Assembly (NCBI GenBank): GCA_030530205.1 | Contig: JAUMVK010000022.1 | Span: 1 to 64,000, forward strand | DNA length: 64,000 nucleotides | Direction: 5' to 3' | Source of the DNA: RGIG3701 sp030530205 | Lineage (GTDB): Bacteria; Planctomycetota; Planctomycetia; Pirellulales; Thermoguttaceae | Part shown: positions 9,082-17,647 of the stretch, piece by piece | Position numbering within the stretch: the stretch's first letter is position 1 | Layout of the letters: every line of letters starts with the position of its first letter | The notes under the pieces: generated by a model | Databases searched by the model: none | What the model saw: the letters and a program-made list of their open reading frames with translations, nothing else | What the model was told of the DNA's origin: nothing | Translations under genes and position numbers: made by a program

Positions 9082-12015
9082 ATGAGCATTTTCCGTTTTT
9101 CAAGTGCGTTTTGCGCGGTCCTTTTCATGGCGCTGAGTGTTTGCGCCTACACGGTCGATCCGGATACCAAAACCATCACGACCAACGCCAACGAAGAAGT
9201 CGCGTACTCGGACATTTCCAGCTACGGCACGGAATACACGATCAACCTCGCGGAAGGTTCTGTCCTCACCCATACCGCCTGGGTTTTTAATCCACTGACG
9301 GGAACGGGAACGTTTAATCTGGCGCCAACTGGCACTTACGACAATCCGCAGCAAAACATGCCGAACCTGACCGGATTCTCGGGAACCGTGCAGATGGGGA
9401 CGACCACTCCGCAACTGCGTCTGCGCGGCAGCGGCTATAACACGTTCAGCCCGGACATGACGCTGGACATTACGGGGAACTCCCAGCTTTGGCTGAACAG
9501 CGATCTGAACTGCAAACTCTACCTGCACGACATGGGCGGTGCGTTCGACGGCCTGGGCCTCGTTCGTTTCGACACGAACGGCAAAAAAATCACTGGTCCG
9601 ATCTCAGTTTCAGGGAAAGCCGGTATCTCGGTACGTCAAGATTTGAGTAACGCTACTAACACCATCGAGAGCGCTATCACTGGGGTACACGCGGCGGATG
9701 ATACCACCAAGGACAACCTGGTTTTCAATGGCAGCCCTTCCAGAGTCAATACCTATGCGACGCTTGTACTAAAAAGCGAGAACTACTGGAACGGTACGAC
9801 AGAAATCGACTATATGAACGTGGAACTCCAGGGGAGCGCGACACTCGGTGATGGAACCATCTACCTTTCCCCGTCCAAAAGCGTTACAGAGGGCTCGAGC
9901 ACTTACACGACCTGGCCCGGTACTTTGACGCTGAACCGCACGGATGATTTCACTCTTTCGGCCATTCAGTCCACCTCTGGGGGTGCAGGCGGCAAGATCG
10001 TCAAGAAGAACGACAACACGGTGACGGTCGCGAGCCTGAGCGGCTTCAACGGCACGGTGGACATTCAGGGCGGGACCGTTCAGACCTCGGCCGTCGCGGA
10101 CGGTTCCGCGGCAGGCGGGATCATCCTGACCGGAACGGGTACGCTCTACGCGACGAACACCGCTAACAACATCAACTTTAATATTAATCGTTTCGACCTC
10201 TCCCAATTTGAGGGGACTTTCAGCATTCAACAGGGCCGTACGTTCATGACCTACGCGAAATACTTCGGCCCGGATGCGACGGTGAAGGTGGATTCCGGCG
10301 CGTCGTTCATGTTCTACGACGGTTCGGCCATGGGCCCGTGTGGGGATTACCCGAGCAAATTCGTCCTCTCTGGCAATGGGCACAGTGAGGGGCTGGGTTC
10401 CGTTCGTTTCCATGTCACTTTAGACGAGGCCAGTCAGGCCAAACTGAATACCGCGGAGGACGTCTCCCTCCCGAACATCACGGGGCCGGTGGAGCTTGCG
10501 TCCAATACAAAAATCATCAGCCGTGTCGGTAACGTCATTGGCTGGGGTGCCATCGCGGGCGATATTACCGGAACGTACACCGACGGCGACACGACCGGGG
10601 CTTACAATCTTACGCTGAATGACTCCTCGAACGGCTGGTTGCTCCTGACCGGAACGAACGACTACGGCGAAACGACGATCGGCGGCGGCACCGTTCAGCT
10701 CGGTTACGTCGGCTCGATCAACGGGAAGCAGTATGACGGCACGACCGGCACCCTTGGGAAGGGCAAAGTCACGGTGAACGCTAGCGCTGTGCTCGACTAC
10801 CGCCGGGTCAACGAGTACAATTTCACCGCCGACATCGCGAACGCTGGAACGATCAAGGTGAACTCCGGAGCGCTTACGATCAACCAAAACCCGAGTGGTG
10901 ACGGAACGATCGAAGTCGCGGAAGGCGCGGCGCTGAACGTGAACCTTGCCCTGAACACCTCGAACAAAATCATGGGGACCGGTACGGTGAACATGACCTG
11001 GACCAGTGACAGCGGCGTGCAGATCAATGGTTTTTCCGATTTTGAAGGAACTTTGAACATTAACTCCAACAATGGACGGTACAGGCTCGACGGAAAGACC
11101 GTCCAGTTCGGTCCCGGCCGGACCATCATCGGGAATACCGCGCAGCTCTACATGAACGGCTCGACCTTCTACGGAAACTTCGAGTTTGGCAACTCGAGCG
11201 CTTATGACGGCACTTACCCCGCGGCGATCCGTTCTGATGGAACGGGCACTTCCAGGATTTTCGGCACCGTGACGCTGACCGACGACGGCGCGACCATCTG
11301 CAACCGCGCGAACAACAACGGGAACGTAGAGAACGGCTCCAAGCTCGTCCTTTACGCTGACGTGACTGGTCCCGGCTCGCTGACGAAGCGTGAAGATTCC
11401 GCTGGCAACGCGGGCGTTTTGACGTTCGCAACCACGACTCAAGACGGCACGACCTACGGCGGAACGGTCGATTACGAAGGCAAAACCAACGTGAAAACCG
11501 GTATTCTCCGCGTGGCCGAAGGCGTGACGATGTACGGCCAGGACGACATCACGGTGGACTCCGGTGCGGTCATGGACCTCCAGGAAGGCTCGACCCTTGC
11601 CGTCGGTGCGAAGGACGCCGCGACCGGGACGACGCTGAACGTTGGCGGCGCTGGTGAGCTCCGCTTTAATAGTGACATAGTGCTCGACATTTTCAGCGCG
11701 ACGGAATTCGACCAGTTACTCTTTGGTGAAGGACTGACCGTTACAAGTGACCCTGACGCGGACAAACTGATCACTGTCAATGTTGCGGACGGCGTGGATC
11801 TGGGCGATACGCTCATCCCGGTCATTCAGGGGTTGAATCCTGGCGCGCTGGCCGACTGGACTGTAAGCGTTTCCTCCGGTTTCACTTACCTCCTGCAGGC
11901 CGACGGTACGCTCGCGATCGGAAGTTCCGCCGCCATTCCGGAACCCTCGACGCTCATCCTGCTCGTTCTGGGTTTCGGGTTGATCGCTGGCAAAATTGGC
12001 CGTAAAAGGTTCTGA
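9082..12015 (+). CDS. PEP-CTERM protein with autotransporter-associated beta-strand repeats
   Basis: Exported surface protein, 977 aa. A signal peptide (about 1-22) is followed by a long Gly/Thr/Asn-rich beta-helical region. This contains autotransporter-associated repeats such as LLLTGTNDYGETTIGGGTVQLG-type units and GKTNVKTGILRVAEG. The C-terminus is a PEP-CTERM signal: IPEPST, a hydrophobic helix, then the basic tail GKIGRKRF. In known systems an exosortase (EpsH/XrtA type) recognises this tail; none is in the window. There is no autotransporter barrel despite the repeat name. Its role is unknown; adhesion or a surface layer is a guess. AAGGTG precedes the ATG. Confidence 0.85.
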   Translation: MSIFRFSSAFCAVLFMALSVCAYTVDPDTKTITTNANEEVAYSDISSYGTEYTINLAEGSVLTHTAWVFNPLTGTGTFNLAPTGTYDNPQQNMPNLTGFSGTVQMGTTTPQLRLRGSGYNTFSPDMTLDITGNSQLWLNSDLNCKLYLHDMGGAFDGLGLVRFDTNGKKITGPISVSGKAGISVRQDLSNATNTIESAITGVHAADDTTKDNLVFNGSPSRVNTYATLVLKSENYWNGTTEIDYMNVELQGSATLGDGTIYLSPSKSVTEGSSTYTTWPGTLTLNRTDDFTLSAIQSTSGGAGGKIVKKNDNTVTVASLSGFNGTVDIQGGTVQTSAVADGSAAGGIILTGTGTLYATNTANNINFNINRFDLSQFEGTFSIQQGRTFMTYAKYFGPDATVKVDSGASFMFYDGSAMGPCGDYPSKFVLSGNGHSEGLGSVRFHVTLDEASQAKLNTAEDVSLPNITGPVELASNTKIISRVGNVIGWGAIAGDITGTYTDGDTTGAYNLTLNDSSNGWLLLTGTNDYGETTIGGGTVQLGYVGSINGKQYDGTTGTLGKGKVTVNASAVLDYRRVNEYNFTADIANAGTIKVNSGALTINQNPSGDGTIEVAEGAALNVNLALNTSNKIMGTGTVNMTWTSDSGVQINGFSDFEGTLNINSNNGRYRLDGKTVQFGPGRTIIGNTAQLYMNGSTFYGNFEFGNSSAYDGTYPAAIRSDGTGTSRIFGTVTLTDDGATICNRANNNGNVENGSKLVLYADVTGPGSLTKREDSAGNAGVLTFATTTQDGTTYGGTVDYEGKTNVKTGILRVAEGVTMYGQDDITVDSGAVMDLQEGSTLAVGAKDAATGTTLNVGGAGELRFNSDIVLDIFSATEFDQLLFGEGLTVTSDPDADKLITVNVADGVDLGDTLIPVIQGLNPGALADWTVSVSSGFTYLLQADGTLAIGSSAAIPEPSTLILLVLGFGLIAGKIGRKRF

Positions 12016-12021
12016 TTACGG

Positions 12022-12143
12022 ATTTAAAAGGCCCCCTCACTGAGGGGGCTGGCTCGCAAAGCGAGACTGGGGGAGTTACGTGACGTGCCATTTAACTCCC
12101 CCCGGCACTACGTGCCACCCCCCTCAAAGAGGTGGGCTTTAAA
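12022..12143. repeat. Palindromic intergenic repeat, copy 2
   Basis: The ends TTTAAAAGGCCCCCTC and GAGGTGGGCTTTAAAA form imperfect terminal inverted repeats. Internal parts are GGCTCGC/GCGAGAC and GGCACTACGTGCC, as in the other copies. It starts 6 bp after the PEP-CTERM stop codon and may also act as a terminator. Confidence 0.8.
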
Positions 12144-12213
12144 ATTTTTGGGGCTGGTGAGGAGCGAAATGGACCCTTCCCAGCCCTTTTCATTTGAATC
12201 GAAAGGAATTCTT

Positions 12214-13551
12214 ATGCCTTCCCGCCGTCATTTTCTCGCTTCGTCTCTAGCCCTTGCCGCAGGTTCTGCGGTCTGTTCGGCCGCAACTCCTGAAAAGCCC
12301 GGTTTCTTCACGGAGGCCGCCCGGGAGATCCCGTTGGTCGAGGACTGCGACGTCATCGTTTGCGGCGGTGGGCCGGCCGGGATCGCCGCGGCGTGGTCGG
12401 CTGCACGGGCTGGTGCGAGGGTCCGTCTTTTCGAGCTTCAGGGCTCACTGGGCGGGATCTGGACGAGCGGGCTTCTGACCTACATTTTCGACTTCGACAA
12501 ATGTGAGACCGCGTGGGAGATCATCCACCGCCTCGACGCGCTCCACGCCCGCCGCTGTGCCTCGACGAAAGATTTCGTTTACGAGCCGGAGTACATGCGC
12601 TTCATCTGCGAGGAAATGATGCTTGAGGCGGGGGTCCAGTTCACGCTCCAGTGTCCCGTGACGGCCGTGTACCGCGACGCGTCGGGGAGGAACATCGAAA
12701 CGATCGTCACCGAGTCGAAATCGGGCCGCCAGGCGTGGCGCGCGCCGGTCTTCATCGACGCCACCGGCGACGGCGATTTGGCCGCTCTGGCCGGCTGCGG
12801 GTTTGAAATGGGCGCGACCCCCGAAGGGTACGGCCAGCCCGCCACGCTCAACGCACTGATCGTTGTCCGCGATTCCAAAGCCCTGGCGAAGTACATCTCG
12901 AACGACCCGCAAATGTGGGGGCCGGGTGGGCACGTCGATTCTTTCAAGGCGTTCCTAGCCGTGCTTCAGAGCATCGGGATCCAGCCGTCGTACTTCAACC
13001 CCACGCTGTTCAAGGTCCACGAGAATCTGCTTCTGATGATGGTCAATCACGAGTACAAACTTCTCGTGAACGACGCGCAGGCGATCTCTGACGCGACGGT
13101 CCGCGCCCGGCGGGAGATCATCCAAATGGCCGCCGCGCTCGATAAACTGGGCGGACCGTGGGAAGGGATCCGGGTCGCGGCGACTGCCGAGCAGATCGGC
13201 CACCGCGACGGACGCCGGATCCACGGCCGTTACACGATCACGCGCGATGATGTAGCGGCGGGCGCAAAATTCGAGGACGGCGTCACGACGTCACGCTTCG
13301 GGATCGACATTCACGCGATCGACTTCGAGAAAAACAAGACGGAGACGATCGGCCACGGGGCGTTCAAGCCGTTCCAGATCCCGCTTCGGGCGCTCGAGGC
13401 GAAAGACGCGGATAATTTGTTCCTGGCGGGCCGCTGCATTTCGGGGGACTTCATCGCCCACGCCAGTTACCGCGTGACCGGCTCCGCCGTTGCCATGGGC
13501 GAAGCGGTGGGAAAGGCCGCAGCCGAAAGAATCAAGAAGTCTAATGGTTAA
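12214..13551 (+). CDS. Tat-exported FAD-dependent oxidoreductase (FAD_oxidored family)
   Basis: Predicted flavoprotein oxidoreductase, 445 aa. A twin-arginine signal (SRRHFLASSLALAAG) implies export of the folded, FAD-loaded protein. The dinucleotide-binding fold shows CDVIVCGGGPAGIAAAWSA and an acidic residue at the end of the second strand (VRLFE). GSLGGIWTSG and the C-terminal FLAGRCISGDFIAHASYRV segment, with FAD contacts, match PF12831-type proteins common in planctomycetes. The substrate is unknown, and the surroundings suggest a sugar or sugar acid. The start ATG follows GAAAGGAATTCTT; an upstream in-frame Met would place the Tat signal internally. Confidence 0.82.
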   Translation: MPSRRHFLASSLALAAGSAVCSAATPEKPGFFTEAAREIPLVEDCDVIVCGGGPAGIAAAWSAARAGARVRLFELQGSLGGIWTSGLLTYIFDFDKCETAWEIIHRLDALHARRCASTKDFVYEPEYMRFICEEMMLEAGVQFTLQCPVTAVYRDASGRNIETIVTESKSGRQAWRAPVFIDATGDGDLAALAGCGFEMGATPEGYGQPATLNALIVVRDSKALAKYISNDPQMWGPGGHVDSFKAFLAVLQSIGIQPSYFNPTLFKVHENLLLMMVNHEYKLLVNDAQAISDATVRARREIIQMAAALDKLGGPWEGIRVAATAEQIGHRDGRRIHGRYTITRDDVAAGAKFEDGVTTSRFGIDIHAIDFEKNKTETIGHGAFKPFQIPLRALEAKDADNLFLAGRCISGDFIAHASYRVTGSAVAMGEAVGKAAAERIKKSNG

Positions 13552-13558
13552 ATAACGA

Positions 13559-13581
13559 GGACGACACAAAAAGCGTCGTCC
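13559..13581. terminator. Weak hairpin between convergent genes
   Basis: GGACGAC (13559-13565) pairs with GTCGTCC (13575-13581) around an A-rich loop. It lies between a plus gene ending at 13551 and a minus gene ending at 13614. There is no T-run, so it is only a candidate. Confidence 0.4.
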
Positions 13582-13613
13582 CCACAAACACCTTAACCGT
13601 GCCTTGGGAAAAC

Positions 13614-14834
13614 TCAGTTGGTCCGGCTGGCAAGGATGATCCCCAGGATCGTGAGGATCGTTCCGACCGTGAACACGGCGTAGATCGTTCCGTTCCAGCT
13701 CGCGGCCTCGCTGAAGATCAACATTCCGGCGCAAATATTCAGGAGGACCTGCAGCACGGACATCGCAGCAGCTTTCGACGCGGAAGCGTAACGATAGGAA
13801 AGATTCTTCAGGTAGAACGCGATGAACGTCAGGACGCCCGCCGCCAGAATGTTCAGCCAGCACGCCATCGGAACGACTGTGGCCAGGTCACCGAGATGAA
13901 GTGGTGTTTCCGCCGCACGCATCTTGCCCAACATCGCAATGAAGCCGAACAGCCCACCAAACCCGAAAACCATCGAAACAACGAAATACGCAGAAACCGG
14001 CTTCGGCGCTTCTTCGCCCTCCTTGAGTTCCGGCTTCTTCATGACGGCCCGCAGGATCAGCGTGTAAATCGCGTACCCCATGCCCGTGATGAAGGCGCAG
14101 ATGAACCCGAACGTACGCGCATCGAACGGAACGGCGAGACCGGCGTACATGATCTGCTTTTCGGTCTCGGTTTCCGGTTTCACTTCTGTCTTGGCCTCCT
14201 GCGGAGACGACGTTTCCAGCGTCGTTAAATCCTGCGTCTGAGCGTCCTCAACCACGGTAACGGCGGGAACATCACCGTTGGCCGCTTCCTTGGCTTTCCT
14301 TGCAAGCGAGTTGCTGTAGCCGAACATCGCAACGGCACAAATCAGGACCGCGATCATGGCCATTTTCAGGCCGGTGACTCTTTCCCGAAGAAGCAGAGCG
14401 CCAAAAATCGCGCAGCCAAGGATCGTAATGGTCCGAATGACCGGCAGACCGAGCGCCATCCCGATGTAGTCGTTCGCAAGCACGTGGTGGCCGATCCCGA
14501 TGTACTCGCAGAAAAACGCGGCAATGATCAGGCCGACGATGACTTTCCAGCCCGGGATGGAGGTTTTGCCCGACCGCCAGAGGTAAATGAAAATCGGGAG
14601 CGCAAACATCGCCGCGATCCACTCTTTGAAGCAAAGGATCCAGTCGCCGCGCCACGATTGATTGAAGACAGAATCCGGATTGAACGTATTTTTATTGATG
14701 AACTGAACGAAAACGTACACGATACTGAACAGTGTATCAGACAAAATGCACAGCAGCGTGCCGTACGCTTTGTCACTCATCATCTGCTTTTTCACAGGGG
14801 TGGGATTTTCGGATTCGAGCGAAGAAGTGCTCAT
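13614..14834 (-). CDS. EamA/DMT-superfamily transporter
   Basis: Inner-membrane transporter of the drug/metabolite type, 406 aa, with about ten hydrophobic helices in two halves. The first half (about 20-185) contains FFCEYIGIGHHVLANDYIGMA-type helices. The second half starts near residue 230 and ends in ILTILGIILASRTN. A long acidic, Thr/Glu-rich loop of about 45 residues separates the halves, which is unusual; most DMT proteins are near 300 aa. The substrate is unknown. RhaT-like sugar import is conceivable given the sugar-catabolic neighbours, but no specific RhaT signature was recognised. AGGAG lies 7 nt before the ATG. Confidence 0.75.
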   Translation of the reverse strand: MSTSSLESENPTPVKKQMMSDKAYGTLLCILSDTLFSIVYVFVQFINKNTFNPDSVFNQSWRGDWILCFKEWIAAMFALPIFIYLWRSGKTSIPGWKVIVGLIIAAFFCEYIGIGHHVLANDYIGMALGLPVIRTITILGCAIFGALLLRERVTGLKMAMIAVLICAVAMFGYSNSLARKAKEAANGDVPAVTVVEDAQTQDLTTLETSSPQEAKTEVKPETETEKQIMYAGLAVPFDARTFGFICAFITGMGYAIYTLILRAVMKKPELKEGEEAPKPVSAYFVVSMVFGFGGLFGFIAMLGKMRAAETPLHLGDLATVVPMACWLNILAAGVLTFIAFYLKNLSYRYASASKAAAMSVLQVLLNICAGMLIFSEAASWNGTIYAVFTVGTILTILGIILASRTN

Positions 14835-15368
14835 GGTGGATCTCCTGATTGAAAGGTTGTGGGTTGGATGATTCTTTTCTTTTATTTTACACCATTTACA
14901 AAATCGCGCAAGGCCCTCCAGGTCATTTCAGACTTTTTCAGGCTTGGCGCAATTAAAATCGTGAGATCTATTACAGGAGCGATACTTCCTGGACTGGCGA
15001 TGTATCCGTTTCACCTACTATTTTACCGGGCGGATCGGAGCCGTATCGCGTGCTGATCGGTGACAAGAAAAACTCTTTGCGCTCTTTGTGTCCTTTGCGG
15101 CTTAAAAACATCACTGACGCATCTTTCATATCTCACCCAGAGATAAAAGCAACATACACTGAACCTGTCGTCGTTTTAATTATTTTGTTGTATGCTGATA
15201 CCGAATGAACCCAAAAAAATCAGGAAAATTCCTCCCGCCCCTCTTGACTTTCTTGATGGGTTGAAGCATAATAAACGAGAATCAGGAGCTGCGGGGACTT
15301 CCTTTCCCGACCTTCTGACTCTCGTTTTGATTTGTTTCCCCCAGACTCCTAACCCACCCATTTCGAAA
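14835..15368. other. Long intergenic region between divergent genes
   Basis: No gene was recognised in these 534 bp. They contain a repeat-like phrase, CTTTGCGCTCTTTGTGTCC, followed by TTTGCGGC (about 15076-15105), and the promoter of the next gene at 15244-15272. Confidence 0.5.
15244..15272 (+). promoter_or_regulatory. Promoter of the secreted HxH hydrolase gene
   Basis: TTGACT (15244-15249), 17-bp spacer, CATAAT (15267-15272). The 5' leader to the start is about 90 nt. Confidence 0.55.
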
Positions 15369-16223
15369 ATGACGAAATTCATCCCTCTCCTATTCCTCGC
15401 GTCTCTTATGGCTTTGGCCCCGTTTACCATGGCACAGGAAAAAAAATCTTTCTGGCATGTACCGACCCCGACGGACGCCCAGCACGTCAAGGCGGCGGCG
15501 CCGTTCACGCTGACCGACTACCACATTCATCTGCGGCTTGGCACAACGTGCGTCAAGGCGATCGAACGCCAAAAAGTCACCGGCATTCAGTCGGGAATCC
15601 TCGAAAACTCGGGCCGCGAATGGCCGCTCTTTGACGACGCGTCACTGCTGGCCTTCATCCGGTTCAACCGAAAGATCATGGCCGAAAAGGGGGTGAAACT
15701 CCCCATCGGCATGCAGGTCAATGACCGCGACTGGTTCACCTACTTTAGCCCCGACGTGCTGAAGCAGCTTGATTACGTTTTGGCCGACACGATGATCATG
15801 AACGACGAAAACGGCCAGCCTGTGCGTCTGTGGCGCACGAATACGTACGTGATCGAAGACGAGGAAGCGTGGATGGAACGGTACTTCCAGCACACGATGC
15901 AGATCCTCGACGAGCCGATCACGATTCTGGCGAATCCGACGTACCTGCCGGCCCAGCTCGCGGATCGGTATGACCATTTCTGGACGGAGGAACGTATGAA
16001 GGCGGTGATCGACCGGGCGGTGAAGAATGGCGTCGCGCTGGAAATTCAGGCCAAATCGACTTTCCCGAGCGTGAAATTCATCAAAATGGCCAAAGCCGCC
16101 GGCGCGACGTTCTCGGTCGGCACGAACAACGGCGACGGCGAGATCATCCCTTACGACCGCTGGTTCCAGGTCATTCAGGAATGCGGCCTGGAAGAGAAAG
16201 ACTTTTTGAAAATCAGTAAATGA
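15369..16223 (+). CDS. Secreted metal-dependent hydrolase-like protein (PHP/amidohydrolase type)
   Basis: Putative exported TIM-barrel hydrolase, 284 aa. A signal peptide (MTKFIPLLFLASLMALAPFTMAQ) precedes the mature protein. The first strand ends in TDYHIHLRLG, the HxH metal pair of PHP and amidohydrolase proteins. Later motifs include NPTYLP, ALEIQAKSTFPS and FSVGTNNGDGE, where Asp or Asn could complete a metal site. The family assignment is by fold only and no reaction can be named. The ATG at 15369 gives a clean signal peptide, whereas the longer open frame would bury it; no strong ribosome site is visible. A MocA-type oxidoreductase gene follows in the same direction across a palindromic repeat. 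Confidence 0.65.
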   Translation: MTKFIPLLFLASLMALAPFTMAQEKKSFWHVPTPTDAQHVKAAAPFTLTDYHIHLRLGTTCVKAIERQKVTGIQSGILENSGREWPLFDDASLLAFIRFNRKIMAEKGVKLPIGMQVNDRDWFTYFSPDVLKQLDYVLADTMIMNDENGQPVRLWRTNTYVIEDEEAWMERYFQHTMQILDEPITILANPTYLPAQLADRYDHFWTEERMKAVIDRAVKNGVALEIQAKSTFPSVKFIKMAKAAGATFSVGTNNGDGEIIPYDRWFQVIQECGLEEKDFLKISK

Positions 16224-16224
16224 G

Positions 16225-16361
16225 TTTAAAGGCTCCCCTGAAAGGGGGGCTGGCTCGCGAAGCGAGACTGGGGGGTTCCGAAACTGGTGAAAATCCGTCA
16301 CGTTTTCTGAACTCTTCCACCGTCTGCGGCGGTCCCCCTCCCCTTTCAGAGGAGGCTAAAA
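16225..16361. repeat. Palindromic intergenic repeat, copy 3
   Basis: TTTAAAGGCTCCCCT at the left and AGAGGAGGCTAAAA at the right are terminal inverted repeats. GGCTGGCTCGCGAAGCGAGA is the best-preserved internal hairpin of the family. The element starts 2 bp after a stop codon. Confidence 0.8.
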
Positions 16362-16397
16362 TCATATTCTCTCCCCCCTTAAATGAAAGGATTAAAC

Positions 16398-17534
16398 GTG
16401 ATTCGCAGATCATTCATGAAAACCAGCCTTGGATTTGGCACGGCGGCACTGCTCGGCGGTGCCCTGAAAGCGGATGAACCGAACGCTCCGGCAACGAATG
16501 AAGAACCGTTCAAAAAAATCAAGATCGCCCAGATCGGCGTGCGTCACGAACACGCGAGCGGGAAAATGAACACGCTGAAAATGCTCCCGCAGTACTACGA
16601 GATCGTCGGCATTGCGGCCGAAAATCCCGAAGAGGAAAAACGCCACCGGAACGATGGGCTTTACAAAAACCTGAACTGGATGAGCCAGGAAGAGCTCCTG
16701 AACATTCCGGGCCTGGAGGCCGTCGCGGTCGAAACGGAAATGACGGAGCTGCTCCCCACGGCCATGAAATGCGCGGCGCGCGGCCTGCACATGCACGTCG
16801 ATAAACCGCTCGGGCAGGACCTGAACGAGCTGAAAACGCTGCTCGACCTCTGCCGCGAAAAGAACGTCCTGATCCAGCCGGGCTACATGTACCGCACGAA
16901 TCAGGCGTTCCGGCTCCTTCTGCACGCTTACCGCAGCGGGTGGCTCGGCGAGTTGCACGACATTCAGCTCGACATGTGCCGTAACGACACGTCGGAGGGC
17001 TTCCGCAAGTGGCTCGCCACGTACCGCGGCGGCGGCCTTTACGACTTTGGCTCCCACCTGGTCGATTTTGTGGTGGAACTGCTCGGTGCGCCGGAAGAAA
17101 TCCACGTGTTTGAAAAGCCGGACCCGAAAGACGGCCTGAACGATAATACGCTCTCGGTGCTGCTTTACGAGAAGGCGATCGCTGAGATCCGCGTCTCGCT
17201 GCGCAAGATCGACGGTTTCTCCCGCCGCCGGCTGGCCGCGCATGGGACGAAAGGCTCGTTCGTGCTCGACCCTCTGGAAAACTGGTCGCGTGACGCTTCG
17301 GGGAAGATGGTCCCGCTGAACGTGACGCTCACGCTCGACCAGGACCAGGGCGAGTACCACAAAGGGGTGAACGCGCTCAAACTGGAACCGTACACGGACC
17401 GCTACATCGGCCAGCTGACCGAGTTCGCGCACTACATCCGCGGCTTGAAAGAAAACCCGTACTCGTACGATTTCGAGCTTCTGTCGCAGAAAGTGATCCT
17501 CGCCGCTTCCGGCTACACGAAGTGGGAGAAATGA
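16398..17534 (+). CDS. Tat-exported Gfo/Idh/MocA-family oxidoreductase
   Basis: NAD(P)-dependent sugar or polyol oxidoreductase family, 378 aa. A twin-arginine leader (IRRSFMKTSLGFGTAALLGG) precedes a Rossmann domain starting KIKIAQIGVRHEHA, in which the usual GxGxxG is altered to GVRHEHA. The family motif is HVDKPLGQDLNEL (normally EKP). The C-terminal alpha/beta domain has GGGLYDFGSHLVDFVVELLG. The start is taken as GTG at 16398 because AAAGGA sits 7 nt upstream; the ATG five codons earlier would overlap that ribosome site. Substrate unknown. It probably acts with other exported sugar enzymes nearby. Confidence 0.82.
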   Translation: MIRRSFMKTSLGFGTAALLGGALKADEPNAPATNEEPFKKIKIAQIGVRHEHASGKMNTLKMLPQYYEIVGIAAENPEEEKRHRNDGLYKNLNWMSQEELLNIPGLEAVAVETEMTELLPTAMKCAARGLHMHVDKPLGQDLNELKTLLDLCREKNVLIQPGYMYRTNQAFRLLLHAYRSGWLGELHDIQLDMCRNDTSEGFRKWLATYRGGGLYDFGSHLVDFVVELLGAPEEIHVFEKPDPKDGLNDNTLSVLLYEKAIAEIRVSLRKIDGFSRRRLAAHGTKGSFVLDPLENWSRDASGKMVPLNVTLTLDQDQGEYHKGVNALKLEPYTDRYIGQLTEFAHYIRGLKENPYSYDFELLSQKVILAASGYTKWEK

Positions 17535-17585
17535 CGCTTCCTTGAACTACGTGGCGCAACTCTCAATACTGTTGACGTAATAAAA

Positions 17586-17620
17586 AACGATGCCTGGCCA
17601 ATTCGACCGGGCATCGTTTT
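17586..17620. terminator. Bidirectional terminator between MocA-like gene and carB
   Basis: AACGATGCC (17586-17594) and GGCATCGTT form a stem with a TTTT tail on the plus strand and an A-run before it, which is a T-run on the minus strand. It serves both convergent genes. Confidence 0.85.
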
Positions 17621-17647
17621 GTGTTTATGGAACCTTTGCTCCCGTGA

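Noticed and set aside
15076..15105. tRNA-like or riboswitch structure near the CTTTGCGCTCTTTGTG phrase
   Set aside because: No cloverleaf or conserved aptamer pairing could be drawn; kept only as a repeat-like phrase.
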